DNA of 53,893 bases, taken from Bacteroidota bacterium. Its GTDB lineage: Bacteria > Bacteroidota > Bacteroidia > Cytophagales > Cytophagaceae. Shown here in pieces: positions 33,547-43,023 of the stretch; position 1 is the stretch's first letter, and each line of letters opens with the position of its first letter. The notes under the pieces were generated by a model. The model made no database searches. It saw nothing but the letters and a program-made list of their open reading frames with translations, and was not told the DNA's origin. Both the position numbers and the translations under genes were made by a program. The stretch lies in NCBI GenBank assembly GCA_023391415.1, contig JAEWAY010000025.1, positions 1-53,893 on the forward strand, in the 5' to 3' direction.

Positions 33547-35304
33547 ATGAAAGCGTTCCTGAAGTATGTTTTTGCCACCTTTATGGGGCTGTTTTTGTTC
33601 TCGCTGTTTTGTTTCGGTGTGCTTTTTATGCTGATTTCCGCGTCAGTGCCCGAGATTAGAGTAGAAGATAATTCCGTGTTGTCCCTACGGCTGGATAAGC
33701 GGATCATTGAGCGGGAAACGGGTAATCTGTTTACCCAGTTGAGCCGTTCGGTGAAGGGCGGAGAGCCTGGTACGATTGGTTTGCTTGAGCTTCGTCAGGC
33801 TATTCAGGCCGCGTCCAAAAGCGATAAAGTCAAGGGTATTTTTCTCAATGTGACCAATCTGGACGCGGGTACGGCTACTCTGGAAGAGTTGCGGGGGGAG
33901 CTGATCCGATTTAAAGAAAGCGGGAAGTTTGTGGTGGCTTACGCCGAAATGTATACGGAATTGGGCTACTATCTGGCTTCCGTGGCGGATAAGATTTATT
34001 TGCCTTCTTCGGGAATTTTAGAGTTTAACGGCATACATACGGAACTGGTTTTTTTTAAACGGCTATTGGATAAATTACGCATAGAGCCCGAAGTGTTTAA
34101 GGTGGGACAGTATAAAAGCGCTGTCGAACCATTTATATCGGAACAAATGAGCGCGGCCAACAGGGATCAGATATCGGCGTTGCTAAATTCGGTTTACGAT
34201 CATATGCTGGATGAAATAGGAGTCGCGAGAGGTCTTGAAGTCACCCGTTTGCGCGCGATCGCGGACGACATGCTGGTCCGTACTCCGGAGGACGCGCTTC
34301 ATTATGGGTTGATTACCGACATCGGCTATAAGGACGAGGTGGAAACTTATATGAAAAGCAGGATGGGGTTGGAGGATAGCAAGGCGCTTCGCTATACGGA
34401 TTACTGGTCTCTTCTGGATCTGTCGAATATGAACCCCTCTCTGAGTCTTGACAAGATCGCTGTGATTTACGCGGTGGGCGATATTCAGGATGGCAAAGGC
34501 GATGACCGGACCATTGGTTCCGAGACGATGATGGCCCAGTTGAAGGAAGCCCGAGAAGATTCCTCCATCAAGGCGATTGTGCTGCGGATAAATTCTCCCG
34601 GAGGCAGCGCGTTGGCTTCGGATGTGATCTGGAGGGAGGTGGCGCTTACTACTAAAATAAAGCCGGTGATCGCCTCTATGGGTGACGTGGCGGCTTCCGG
34701 TGGCTATTATATCGCCGCGGGTTGCGATTCGATTGTGGCGGACCCGACAACGATCACGGGATCTATCGGTGTTTTTGGCGTTTTGTTTAATGGCCAGGAT
34801 TTCCTGAACGACAAGCTCTATTTATCCACTGATCGGGAAAAGACGGGGAAATACGCCGATATTGGGTCTTTTACAAGACCATTGGACGCTCGGGAGCGAG
34901 TGATTATACAAAAGGAAGTAGAAGATATTTACGCGAAGTTCCTGACGGTTGTCGCGGACGGACGTAAGCTGGATACCGCTTATGTCCATCAGGTAGCTCA
35001 GGGAAGGGTGTGGTCAGGTAGCGAGGCCAAAGTCAAAAAACTGGTCGATGTCCAGGCCGGTCTGGATAAAGCGGTGGAAATCGCCGCGGGAATGGCCAAG
35101 TTGGAAGATTACCACCTCGTACATCTGCCGGAACGCCCCAACTTGTTTATAAGCCAGCTCTTCGCGGAGACTCAGAACAGGCTTGTAAAAAAAGCGCTGG
35201 AGGAGGAATTGGGAGATTTGTATCCATGGATAAAGGCGGCCAAGGACGCGCGTAAAATGAGTGGAGTACAGGCGAGACTTCCCCTTGACATACAGATTAA
35301 ATAG
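33547..35304 (+). CDS. sppA: Signal peptide peptidase SppA, 67K type
   Basis: A 585-residue membrane serine protease that degrades cleaved signal peptides. One N-terminal helix (about 7-33) anchors two tandem ClpP-like domains. The catalytic Lys lies in GQYKSAVEPF (about residue 190), and the nucleophile Ser in DVAASGGYYIAAG (about 384). RINSPGGSALASDVI is also typical. Both halves are intact, so this is the full double-domain form. Confidence 0.93.
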   Translation: MKAFLKYVFATFMGLFLFSLFCFGVLFMLISASVPEIRVEDNSVLSLRLDKRIIERETGNLFTQLSRSVKGGEPGTIGLLELRQAIQAASKSDKVKGIFLNVTNLDAGTATLEELRGELIRFKESGKFVVAYAEMYTELGYYLASVADKIYLPSSGILEFNGIHTELVFFKRLLDKLRIEPEVFKVGQYKSAVEPFISEQMSAANRDQISALLNSVYDHMLDEIGVARGLEVTRLRAIADDMLVRTPEDALHYGLITDIGYKDEVETYMKSRMGLEDSKALRYTDYWSLLDLSNMNPSLSLDKIAVIYAVGDIQDGKGDDRTIGSETMMAQLKEAREDSSIKAIVLRINSPGGSALASDVIWREVALTTKIKPVIASMGDVAASGGYYIAAGCDSIVADPTTITGSIGVFGVLFNGQDFLNDKLYLSTDREKTGKYADIGSFTRPLDARERVIIQKEVEDIYAKFLTVVADGRKLDTAYVHQVAQGRVWSGSEAKVKKLVDVQAGLDKAVEIAAGMAKLEDYHLVHLPERPNLFISQLFAETQNRLVKKALEEELGDLYPWIKAAKDARKMSGVQARLPLDIQIK

Positions 35305-35368
35305 TCGACAATAACCATGAAAAAGGTAATTAAGTTCAGAAAAAAAATCTTTTCCGGGCTTAATTACT

Positions 35369-35376
35369 TATTTTTG
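35369..35376 (+). promoter_or_regulatory. -7 promoter box of bioB (TATTTTTG)
   Basis: TATTTTTG fits TAnnTTTG exactly and ends 19 nt before the bioB ATG. The region upstream (CTTTTCC about 19 nt earlier) is a weak -33 candidate. No BirA-type operator palindrome is seen. Confidence 0.45.
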
Positions 35377-35395
35377 CAGAAATCTATTCTATCAT

Positions 35396-36400
35396 ATGTC
35401 GGAAATACGAAACAACTGGACAAGAGAAGAAATAGCCGGGATCTTCAACGCGCCTATTATGGACCTGATATACAGAGCGGCTACGACGCACCGCGCGTAT
35501 CATGATTCGAACGAGGTCCAGGTTTGTACGCTTTTGTCCGTAAAAACCGGAGGTTGTCCGGAAGATTGTTCCTATTGCCCTCAAGCGGCGAGATACCATA
35601 CCAATGTGAAGGCGAACAAGCTGATGGAGGTAGACGAAGTGATGAACGCGGCGCTGGTGGCGAAAGAGTCCGGAAGCACGCGTTTTTGCATGGGAGCGGC
35701 TTGGAGAGAAGTAAGGGACAACAGGGACTTTGACAAGGTGCTGGAGATGGTAAAAGGTGTAAGTACCATGGGAATGGAAGTCTGCTGTACCCTGGGGATG
35801 CTTACTGACGAACAGGCCCGGAAGCTTAAGGACGCGGGCCTATACGCCTATAACCACAACCTGGATACCAGTGAAGAGCATTATGACAAGATCATTACTA
35901 CCCGTACATACGACGACCGGCTGGATACGTTGGAAAATGTTCGTAACAACAAGATTTCCGTATGCTCCGGGGGGATTATAGGCATGGGTGAATCGGAAGG
36001 TGATCGTATCGGCATGTTGCATACTCTGGTTAACCTGCCTGAACATCCTGAATCCGTTCCAGTCAACGCGCTTGTGCCGGTAGAAGGGACACCGCTGGAA
36101 GAGCAACCCCGCGTGCCTGTATGGGATATGATCCGGATGATCGCTACGGCGCGTATCATAATGCCCCGAGCGATGGTACGGCTTTCCGCCGGTAGAGTCA
36201 CCATGTCGTACGAAGAGCAGGCCTTGTGTTTTCTCGCGGGAGCGAACTCCATTTTCGCTGGCGATAAATTGCTTACCACACCCAATCCGGAGGTAGATCG
36301 GGACAAGGAGATGTTCCAGATCCTTAATCTAAAGCCAAGAAAGTCGTTTAAAGATGGAGAGGCGCCGATCAAGTTTGAACAGATTCCTCAACAGGCTTGA
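35396..36400 (+). CDS. bioB: Biotin synthase BioB
   Basis: A 334-residue radical-SAM enzyme that inserts sulfur into dethiobiotin. CPEDCSYCPQ (about residues 48-57) is the CxxxCxxC motif for the 4Fe-4S cluster. RFCMGAAWREVRDNRDFD, YNHNLDTS and GGIIGMGE are conserved, as are the 2Fe-2S ligand Cys and Arg (ARIIMPRAMVRLSAGR). It stands apart from bioF-bioD-bioA by two unrelated genes, with its own promoter and terminator. Confidence 0.97.
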   Translation: MSEIRNNWTREEIAGIFNAPIMDLIYRAATTHRAYHDSNEVQVCTLLSVKTGGCPEDCSYCPQAARYHTNVKANKLMEVDEVMNAALVAKESGSTRFCMGAAWREVRDNRDFDKVLEMVKGVSTMGMEVCCTLGMLTDEQARKLKDAGLYAYNHNLDTSEEHYDKIITTRTYDDRLDTLENVRNNKISVCSGGIIGMGESEGDRIGMLHTLVNLPEHPESVPVNALVPVEGTPLEEQPRVPVWDMIRMIATARIIMPRAMVRLSAGRVTMSYEEQALCFLAGANSIFAGDKLLTTPNPEVDRDKEMFQILNLKPRKSFKDGEAPIKFEQIPQQA

Positions 36401-36722
36401 GCCGATTCGTTTTCTTGCTATTAAGCGTAATACTATCCTTCTTCACGCTATAAGACCTGAAAACCGCGAATGAATTTTCCAATGATAGGGAATTTATCTG
36501 GAAGACTTTTTCGTGGTAGGTACGATCCATATGTCGTGTTGGAATTGACATCGACCTCTTTTCAATGGAAAAAAGCGAGATAAGCTATACAAGAAACTAG
36601 ATTTATAATAAACGGATTAATGATCGTGTTAATCCGTTTATGTATTTTTTTATTCCCGCCCGCCTCAAAACCTTAATCGATTATCAGCGGTTACTCATGT
36701 ACGAGAAGTGTTGTGAAAGATT
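36401..36722. other. Intergenic region with terminator
   Basis: About 320 bases after bioB. Apart from the hairpin at 36608-36651, no gene or element is seen. Confidence 0.5.
36608..36651 (+). terminator. Rho-independent terminator downstream of bioB
   Basis: A perfect 13-bp inverted repeat (36608-36620 and 36629-36641, core ACGGATTAA/TTAATCCGT) with an 8-nt loop is followed by GTA and a T7 run. It lies about 200 nt after bioB. Confidence 0.8.
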
Positions 36723-37379
36723 ATGGCGGAGATACGACTTAAGAAAAGAAAAAAACCTCTCTGGCCCTGGGCGGTTGGGCTGATTATCCTTTTAACGTTA
36801 AGCTGGGGAGTCTTTGAATCGCTGAGATACAGGGACAGGAATAATCATAATGTTGGTCTGGATCACGACGCGGATCGCTCAGAAGTACCGGAAGGTTTCG
36901 CTTTCGATTCGGAAGACGAGGAGGGACGGAACCAAAGCCGGGATGAGAAGAGCATGGAAGAATTTATACGGTTTTCTCAGGGTGAGGCGGTATATGACAT
37001 AGGCGACAACTATGAAGCGGAGGGACTTCAAAAGCTGGCGCTCGCGTTGGAAGCGCTCGCGACGGAGGGCTCCATAGAAAGCGATGAACTGGATAGGAAA
37101 CTACATTCGCTCAGAAGCAGGTCGGAGCATATGGCCTCGCGTGGTGAAGAGCATGGAGATTCCGCCCGAGTAGCTATGACGGAGGCGGTGGACGCGTTCA
37201 GAATTATTCAGCGGGAGCTGGATCCGGATGAGGATGAAATTATGAAGACATTGGATGAGTCTATCAAAGGATATAATCCTTCCGAATCGGAAGCCAGGCA
37301 TAAGGAAGATATGGAAGATTTTTTCAACAAATCGGCGATGGCTATCGAGGTCTTAAGAAATAAGGATACACGAAACTAG
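36723..37379 (+). CDS. Membrane-anchored acidic protein of unknown function
   Basis: A 218-residue protein. The basic N-terminus EIRLKKRKKPLWPW precedes one membrane helix (about residues 15-29), so the rest would face the periplasm. The soluble part is highly acidic (FDSEDEEGRNQ, DPDEDEIMKTLDES) and mostly helical. No family is recognised. It precedes a PRC-barrel gene by 19 nt on the same strand; the pair may act together at the membrane. A role in ion or stress response would be a guess. Confidence 0.65.
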   Translation: MAEIRLKKRKKPLWPWAVGLIILLTLSWGVFESLRYRDRNNHNVGLDHDADRSEVPEGFAFDSEDEEGRNQSRDEKSMEEFIRFSQGEAVYDIGDNYEAEGLQKLALALEALATEGSIESDELDRKLHSLRSRSEHMASRGEEHGDSARVAMTEAVDAFRIIQRELDPDEDEIMKTLDESIKGYNPSESEARHKEDMEDFFNKSAMAIEVLRNKDTRN

Positions 37380-37398
37380 GTTATGGAGGAGGTGGTAT

Positions 37399-37854
37399 AT
37401 GGCATACGCGAATAGGAATTTGGAGAAACAGAGCAGACGGTCCGCTATCGCGGAGAATAATTATCCTGATGTGCGCGATTACGTGTTTCTGGATGAAAAT
37501 GAGAAAATCGTCGGTCAGGTGATCGACATGATCATTGATCTCGATAAAGATTTGATAAGGTATCTGCATGTATATGTCGATCCGGAACGCTCAATGGCGG
37601 ACCGGTTTCGGAATCTGATTATTCCTACCGGATTTTTCAGGGCGGATCTGCGAAATCGGGAGGTGTTCTTGTACGGGATCCGATTGGATCAGGTATTGCG
37701 TTTGCCCGATTACGATGGAGGCCCTGTAAGTGCCGGACTGGAAAATGAAATAGCGGAACTGCTGACTCCGGAAACGGGGAAAATCGCGAGAAATCCGGAT
37801 GATTTTTATAATTATGATCATTTTACGCCGATTTATATAAACGAATTAGAATAA
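37399..37854 (+). CDS. PRC-barrel domain protein
   Basis: A 151-residue protein. Residues about 22-115 show a PRC-barrel-like region resembling the photosynthetic reaction centre H subunit: VRDYVFLDENEKIVGQVIDMIID, then RYLHVYVD, NLIIPTGFFRAD and VFLYGIRLDQVLRLP. There is no signal peptide or photosynthesis gene nearby. Such domains bind RNA or serve as protein-docking modules in other contexts. The partner is probably the membrane protein encoded just upstream. Confidence 0.75.
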   Translation: MAYANRNLEKQSRRSAIAENNYPDVRDYVFLDENEKIVGQVIDMIIDLDKDLIRYLHVYVDPERSMADRFRNLIIPTGFFRADLRNREVFLYGIRLDQVLRLPDYDGGPVSAGLENEIAELLTPETGKIARNPDDFYNYDHFTPIYINELE

Positions 37855-37945
37855 TGTATTGGAAAAAGAAGCGTATAGGAGATCGCTTTTGTAAATCCCA
37901 TACTCTTCTTGGTTTATTAGAGGAATCGGACGCGGGGTTATTCTA

Positions 37946-37969
37946 GCGGGGACGTTTCCCCCGCCTTTT
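37946..37969 (+). terminator. Possible terminator before bioF
   Basis: GCGGGG (37946-37951) and CCCCGC (37959-37964) form a GC-rich stem with a 7-nt loop, followed by CTTTT. The T-run is short, so efficiency is uncertain. Confidence 0.5.
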
Positions 37970-38040
37970 GTTGAGAACTCTACTAGTTTAAGTCATTACC
38001 CATCATTGGCCTCCCGTATCTTTTTTGTAATTTAGCGGGG

Positions 38041-39162
38041 ATGGACAAAATGCGGTCAAAACTGGCGGAACGCGCGGAGCGGGGCAACCTGCGCGGCCTT
38101 ACCGGAGGACGAGGCGGAGTAGATTTTTTTTCCAACGATTATCTGGGGCTCGCCTCCAACGCGGAACTTTCACAGGACATCAACCGGATGTACGCGACAT
38201 TTGAGGGCAAGGTCAATGGATCGGCTGGTAGCCGGTTGCTGGCGGGAAACCATGCTTTTTTCGAGGAACTTGAGCGTTTTTTGGCCGATATCTTCCAATC
38301 TGAAAAGGCTCTGATATTCAATTCCGGTTACAACGCCAACCTGGCGGTGCTTTCCTGTATACCCCAACGCGGCGATACGATCGTTTACGATGAGCTGATT
38401 CATGCCAGCCTGATCGATGGGGCGCGGTTGAGTTTCGCCCGGCGGTACTCTTTCGCCCATAATGACCTGGATGATCTGCGTCGTCTGCTGGAAAAGAGCG
38501 AGGGAGACGCGTATGTGGTCACGGAATCCGTGTTTTCCATGGATGGCGATAACGCGCCGTTGGTTGAGATGGTGGAATTGTGCGAGCGCTTCGGGGCCCG
38601 TCTGGTTGTGGATGAGGCGCATAGTACGGGAGTGTATGGTGATCGGGGCAATGGCATGGCTTGCATGTTGGGATTGGAGGATCGGATTTTCGCCAGAATT
38701 ATGACTTTTGGCAAGGCGATGGGCGCGCATGGGGCTTGCGTATGCGGTAGCGGCTTGCTGATCGATTACCTGATCAATTTCGCCCGCTCTTTTATTTATA
38801 CGACCGCTTTGCCTGTTCATAGTCTCGTAACGATTGATCAGGCCTTTCGTTTTTTGACAAAAAACACGATTTTGCAGACACGATTGAAGGAAAAAATAAC
38901 CATGTTTCTGGCGTGCGCGGGAGAAGCAAGGCTGGACGCGAGCCTGATTCCTTCGGACAGTCCGATACAAATGCTTCGGGTGCCTGGAAATACCAAGGCC
39001 AAACGGCTGGCTGACCATCTGGTGGGTCAGGGTTTCGATGTCCGGCCGATTTTGTCGCCGACCGTCAGGGAAGGAGAGGAGCGATTGCGGATTTGCCTGC
39101 ATAGTTTTAATAAATCCGAGGATATACGCCGGCTGGTAAAAGAAGTGGCCGGAAGAATATAA
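38041..39162 (+). CDS. bioF: 8-amino-7-oxononanoate synthase BioF
   Basis: A 373-residue PLP enzyme that condenses pimeloyl thioester with alanine, the first ring-forming biotin step. FFSNDYLGLAS at the start, GSAGSRLLAGN, VVDEAHSTGVYG and the PLP Lys in MTFGKAMGAHGACV (about residue 224) are typical of the alpha-oxoamine synthase family. Close relatives make sphingoid bases or KBL, but the adjacent bioD and bioA decide for BioF. It leads the operon; a TAATTTAG box (one mismatch) lies 5 nt before the ATG. Confidence 0.92.
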   Translation: MDKMRSKLAERAERGNLRGLTGGRGGVDFFSNDYLGLASNAELSQDINRMYATFEGKVNGSAGSRLLAGNHAFFEELERFLADIFQSEKALIFNSGYNANLAVLSCIPQRGDTIVYDELIHASLIDGARLSFARRYSFAHNDLDDLRRLLEKSEGDAYVVTESVFSMDGDNAPLVEMVELCERFGARLVVDEAHSTGVYGDRGNGMACMLGLEDRIFARIMTFGKAMGAHGACVCGSGLLIDYLINFARSFIYTTALPVHSLVTIDQAFRFLTKNTILQTRLKEKITMFLACAGEARLDASLIPSDSPIQMLRVPGNTKAKRLADHLVGQGFDVRPILSPTVREGEERLRICLHSFNKSEDIRRLVKEVAGRI

Positions 39163-39171
39163 AGAAGATAC

Positions 39172-39786
39172 ATGAATTACTTTGTAACCGGTATACATAC
39201 GGGAAGTGGCAAGACCATCGTCAGCGCCATATTGTGTCAGGCCTTACAGGCCGACTACTGGAAGCCTGTACAGTGCGGAATGGAAGAAAGGGATCTGGAT
39301 CGGGTGAGCGCGTTGGTCAACAATGAACATAGCCTGTTTTTTGAAGAGGCGTATCGCCTCCAGGAACCCGCGTCGCCTCATCAGGCCGCCCGGATGGAAG
39401 GGATTCCGATCCGCCTCGACGCGTTGCGGTCGCCCGACAACGGAGGAAACGATCTGGTGATAGAGGGGGCCGGCGGCGTGCTGGTGCCTCTCAACGATGA
39501 GGAAGTCATTGTGGATATCGCCGCGCGGTTTGACGCGAAGGTGGTGCTGGTGGCGGATTTGTATCTTGGCAGCATCAATCATACACTGCTTACCGTCGCT
39601 GAGCTCAAGTCAAGGGGACTACCTATAAAAGGAATCGTCTTCAATGGTCCGGACAATCCGGATTCCCGTGAAATAATTCTGAAAAAAACCGGTCTGAAAA
39701 GTCTGCTTCAGCTAAAGCCTGAGCGGGAAATCAATCAGGCCATCATTACAAAATACGCTATTGAACTCTTCAACAACTGGGACTAA
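39172..39786 (+). CDS. bioD: Dethiobiotin synthetase BioD
   Basis: A 204-residue P-loop enzyme that closes the ureido ring of biotin. The loop TGIHTGSGKTIVSA (about residues 5-18) takes the place of the usual GTDTxVGKT. VIEGAGGVLVPLN (about 99-111) and KGIVFNGPD are also family motifs. It starts 9 nt after bioF, and its 3' end overlaps bioA. Confidence 0.93.
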   Translation: MNYFVTGIHTGSGKTIVSAILCQALQADYWKPVQCGMEERDLDRVSALVNNEHSLFFEEAYRLQEPASPHQAARMEGIPIRLDALRSPDNGGNDLVIEGAGGVLVPLNDEEVIVDIAARFDAKVVLVADLYLGSINHTLLTVAELKSRGLPIKGIVFNGPDNPDSREIILKKTGLKSLLQLKPEREINQAIITKYAIELFNNWD

Positions 39787-41050
39787 GAACCTGGCGGCCC
39801 GCGACAAGGAGGTTGTCTGGCATCCGTTTACCTCTTTGGAGGCCCTTCCCGCGCTACCGGTAGTCAGGGCCGAAGGCGTCTGGTTATATACGGAAGATGG
39901 ACGCGCGATTCTGGACGCGGTATCGTCCTGGTGGGTCAATCTGTTTGGGCACGCGAATCCGGTGATAGCGGACGCGGTGAGCAGGCAGGCGCGTCAATTG
40001 GAGCATGTGATTTTCGCGGGTTTTACGCATGAACCCGCGGTGTCTCTGGCGGAGAAAATATTGCAATTGGCGGGCCCGGACTTTCGTAAGGTGTTTTTTT
40101 CCGATAATGGTAGTACAGCGGTGGAAGTCGCGATCAAGATGGCGATCCAATACCGGTTTAACCGGGGAGAGGCCCGGCCGGGCGTCATCGCTCTGGAAGG
40201 CGCGTATCATGGCGATACGTTTGGAGCGATGTCTACCGCTCAGAGGAGTTTGTTTAATCTGCCATTCCAACCTTATTTGTTTGACGTAAAATTTACCCCT
40301 TTTCCGGAAAAAGGAAAGGAAGAGCGTTCTATCGATCTTTTTGAGCGGTATTGCCGGGACGGAGAAGTGGGGGTATTTATTTACGAACCTCTGGTGCAGG
40401 GTACGGCGGGTATGCGGGTGTATTCCGCGGAAGCGCTAGGGAAGATGCTGGAGATCGCTCGGCGCTATGAGGTAGTATGTATCGCGGACGAAGTATTTAC
40501 CTGTATGGGAAGGACAGGCAAGGATCTGGCGTCTCATTATATGAATCTTCAGCCGGATATCGTATGCTTGTCTAAAGGAATTACCGGAGGCTTTTTGCCG
40601 CTTGGGCTTACGGTAGCGAATAATCGTATCGTCGAAGCTTTTAAAGACGCGGACCCGGTCAAGACATTTTATCATGGCCATTCCTATACGGCCAATCCGA
40701 TCGCCTGCGCCGCGGCCAACGCGAGCGTTGATTTGCTGGCTTTGCCGGAAACCCGGGAGGCGATTTCACGGATTAGCCGGAGACATCAGGAGTTTGCCGC
40801 CCATATTGACAATGATAACCATATTGCAAGAGTCGACTGCCTAGGCACTATTCTGGCTATTGAGTTACGAGCGGACACTCCGGGATACCACGCGTCTATC
40901 CGGGACTTTTTGTACAATTACTTTCTGGAAGCCAATATTTTGTCGCGTCCGCTCGGTAATGTTATTTATCTGGTGCCTCCATACGTCATCACGGATGAGG
41001 AGCTGGATTTGGTTTACGATCGAATTCAAAGCCTGCTTCGCGTTTTATAA
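39761..41050 (+). CDS. bioA: Adenosylmethionine-8-amino-7-oxononanoate aminotransferase BioA
   Basis: A 429-residue class III PLP aminotransferase that uses SAM as amino donor. DKEVVWHPFTS near the start, SSWWVNLFGHANP, the YHGDTFGAMS motif, IADEVFTCMGRTG and the PLP Lys in CLSKGITGGFLPLG are diagnostic. No ATG is available near the correct N-terminus; TTG at 39761, inside bioD, is the best start and overlaps bioD by 26 nt, implying translational coupling. Confidence 0.94.
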   Translation: MNSSTTGTKNLAARDKEVVWHPFTSLEALPALPVVRAEGVWLYTEDGRAILDAVSSWWVNLFGHANPVIADAVSRQARQLEHVIFAGFTHEPAVSLAEKILQLAGPDFRKVFFSDNGSTAVEVAIKMAIQYRFNRGEARPGVIALEGAYHGDTFGAMSTAQRSLFNLPFQPYLFDVKFTPFPEKGKEERSIDLFERYCRDGEVGVFIYEPLVQGTAGMRVYSAEALGKMLEIARRYEVVCIADEVFTCMGRTGKDLASHYMNLQPDIVCLSKGITGGFLPLGLTVANNRIVEAFKDADPVKTFYHGHSYTANPIACAAANASVDLLALPETREAISRISRRHQEFAAHIDNDNHIARVDCLGTILAIELRADTPGYHASIRDFLYNYFLEANILSRPLGNVIYLVPPYVITDEELDLVYDRIQSLLRVL

Positions 41051-41142
41051 TCCGAGGATATCTTTTAACTTTAGGCCCTCAATTATTCAAACGTGTTATT
41101 TTAAATAATTTGGAGATCTTCTGGGCTTTAGTTTTTAACAAA

Positions 41143-42714
41143 ATGATGAAGAAATATATCGTTCTTTTAGTACTGGGATGTTTGAGTATCGCGCTGGCGG
41201 GGTATGGTCAGCGCTTGAGCGTGACGACGCCCTATTCGGGCGGAGCTCCTTTTTTGGAACCAGATCCGGTCAAGCTGATCGTAAAAATATCGGAACAAGA
41301 GTTTGTAGCGCTGGCCAAAGTCAAAGGTGGCATGAATAGCGCGTCGGAGTTTTTGCTTGAAAAATATGACCTTTCATTAAAGGCGGTATACGCGGTTCCT
41401 GTCTCATTGGCCGCGGATGAGGATATCGCGCGATTCTTTTACAATGGAGTTCAACTGGTCTTGTTGACCAATATTCATGATATGGTCGGGAAAAAGGCCC
41501 GATTAAAGGCGTATTTTTTTGATCCGGCTTCTGGCGAAAAAGCGGAAGATCGCGTCCTGATGGAGGAGACTGTAGGGAACTGGCAGCCGGAACGCTATAA
41601 GGGAGCGGTCAAGGAATCGTTCAAAAACAATATTTTTTCCTATCTCAATCAGAATTTTATAACGCCGGTTCAATACCAGGTATGTTTGTCTTTCTCGCCC
41701 GACAGCGCCAATATATTGGCGTATATATATGATTATAGTCAAAAGACGCTGGTGGTAAACACCGTTCTTTTTGACAATCAGATGCGTCAGTTACATGAAG
41801 CGAAGGTGTCGATTGACAATAATTTTATCAACTATGGATTGTATCCGAATAACCGGGGAGAGTTTTATATTCTGAATGTCGATCGTCTCGGACGCGTTGT
41901 TGTGGTACGGTACGATATCGCCAGCGGGACCAACAAGTTTCTGGATTTACAATATTCAAGCTCGGTACGGGAAGGACTTGTATTGCGTCAGCTAAACGAT
42001 GATGTATGCTATGTCGCCAGTATCAATGTTAAGAATGGTGTGATGCTGGGAGTGATGTATACCAAGTTTAATTTTCAGACCAATCTGGTGGAAAAGATTA
42101 ATTACTATGAATTGTCCAATGGACTGAAGCAAACCGTAACCGCGGGAAGATCGGTAAAGCAGTACGTGAACTCACAGGAAAACTGGAAAAACTATGAGAT
42201 TACCCATTTTCTGATCAATGAATTTGAAAAAATTATTCTGGTACTGGAAAAAAGGGAGCTGAATACTGGTAATTTCTCTTATTCCGGAAGCTCAGTCAAT
42301 GATATCGCTCATTGGGGCGAGAAAGCGGGGCGGCTTAATACGGAAGCGATGCTGCTTTTCGCCTTTAACAGTCAGGACGCCATCATCTGGGAAAACTTTT
42401 ATTTGAAGTCTCAGCTAGCCGATGTGAATGTGGGCTTGCTTGGCGCGTCTGTAGAGCTTGACAATACGGCCGAGGGTAAGCTACGCGTCGTATACGCCAG
42501 CGCGGAAGGTTCGGCGGGTACATTTAACACGCTCAAATACGTGGAGTGGGACGAATATAGCGGCTCGAGGGTGAAGGAGCTGGATCTGGAAAATAAGGAC
42601 AAGCTGTCTCTGATGCGGAGTCATTTGCTATGGTGGGAGGATAAGCTGCTGCTGGTTGGACGCAAGGGGATGATCGGCAAGAAGACGGTGATGAATCTGT
42701 ATGATTTTAATTAA
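41143..42714 (+). CDS. Secreted protein of unknown function
   Basis: From ATG 41143 the protein has 523 residues; an upstream TTG at 41110 would add a non-signal extension. A clear signal peptide (about 1-22, ending ALAGYG) is followed by a mostly beta-strand protein without recognised motifs. Repeated phrases such as FNFQTNLVEKINYYELSNG and LYPNNRGEFYILNVDRLGRVVVVRYDIASG suggest a beta-propeller or similar fold, but this is by eye only. No family is recognised. It probably acts in the periplasm or at the cell surface. Confidence 0.6.
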   Translation: MMKKYIVLLVLGCLSIALAGYGQRLSVTTPYSGGAPFLEPDPVKLIVKISEQEFVALAKVKGGMNSASEFLLEKYDLSLKAVYAVPVSLAADEDIARFFYNGVQLVLLTNIHDMVGKKARLKAYFFDPASGEKAEDRVLMEETVGNWQPERYKGAVKESFKNNIFSYLNQNFITPVQYQVCLSFSPDSANILAYIYDYSQKTLVVNTVLFDNQMRQLHEAKVSIDNNFINYGLYPNNRGEFYILNVDRLGRVVVVRYDIASGTNKFLDLQYSSSVREGLVLRQLNDDVCYVASINVKNGVMLGVMYTKFNFQTNLVEKINYYELSNGLKQTVTAGRSVKQYVNSQENWKNYEITHFLINEFEKIILVLEKRELNTGNFSYSGSSVNDIAHWGEKAGRLNTEAMLLFAFNSQDAIIWENFYLKSQLADVNVGLLGASVELDNTAEGKLRVVYASAEGSAGTFNTLKYVEWDEYSGSRVKELDLENKDKLSLMRSHLLWWEDKLLLVGRKGMIGKKTVMNLYDFN

Positions 42715-43023
42715 TTCTCGCGGCTCTAATTTATGTTCCTAATAATTTAATTAGCAGTATAAGGTAGCTGCTTGTGTATAGGCTATGGCTTGAATGTATG
42801 ATTAAATTCCATAGTTCATATTATAAATTTTGATGAGCTTGGACAATGGAGGAGTTGATATAAATGACTAAGTATTAGAATATGTTAAAAAAATCTAATT
42901 CCTCTTTGAGGAATGAAAAGATAATCATCAATTATTAACGCGGTTTTTTATACTTGTAGTTTTTTTTTAATTTAGCCTCGCTATTTTTTTTGATGTTCTT
43001 GTCTGAGTAAATTATTGTTTTTT
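42715..43023. other. AT-rich intergenic region, no feature seen
   Basis: About 300 AT-rich bases. A TAATTTAG box (one mismatch to the -7 motif) lies at 42968-42975, about 50 nt before the next gene. No hairpin terminator follows the upstream gene. Confidence 0.35.

Noticed and set aside
35317..35505. A 62-codon plus-strand frame between sppA and bioB
   Set aside because: It contains the bioB promoter box and overlaps the bioB start in another frame.
38170..39198. A 342-codon minus-strand frame opposite bioF
   Set aside because: It is antisense to a complete PLP-enzyme gene and has no motifs of its own.
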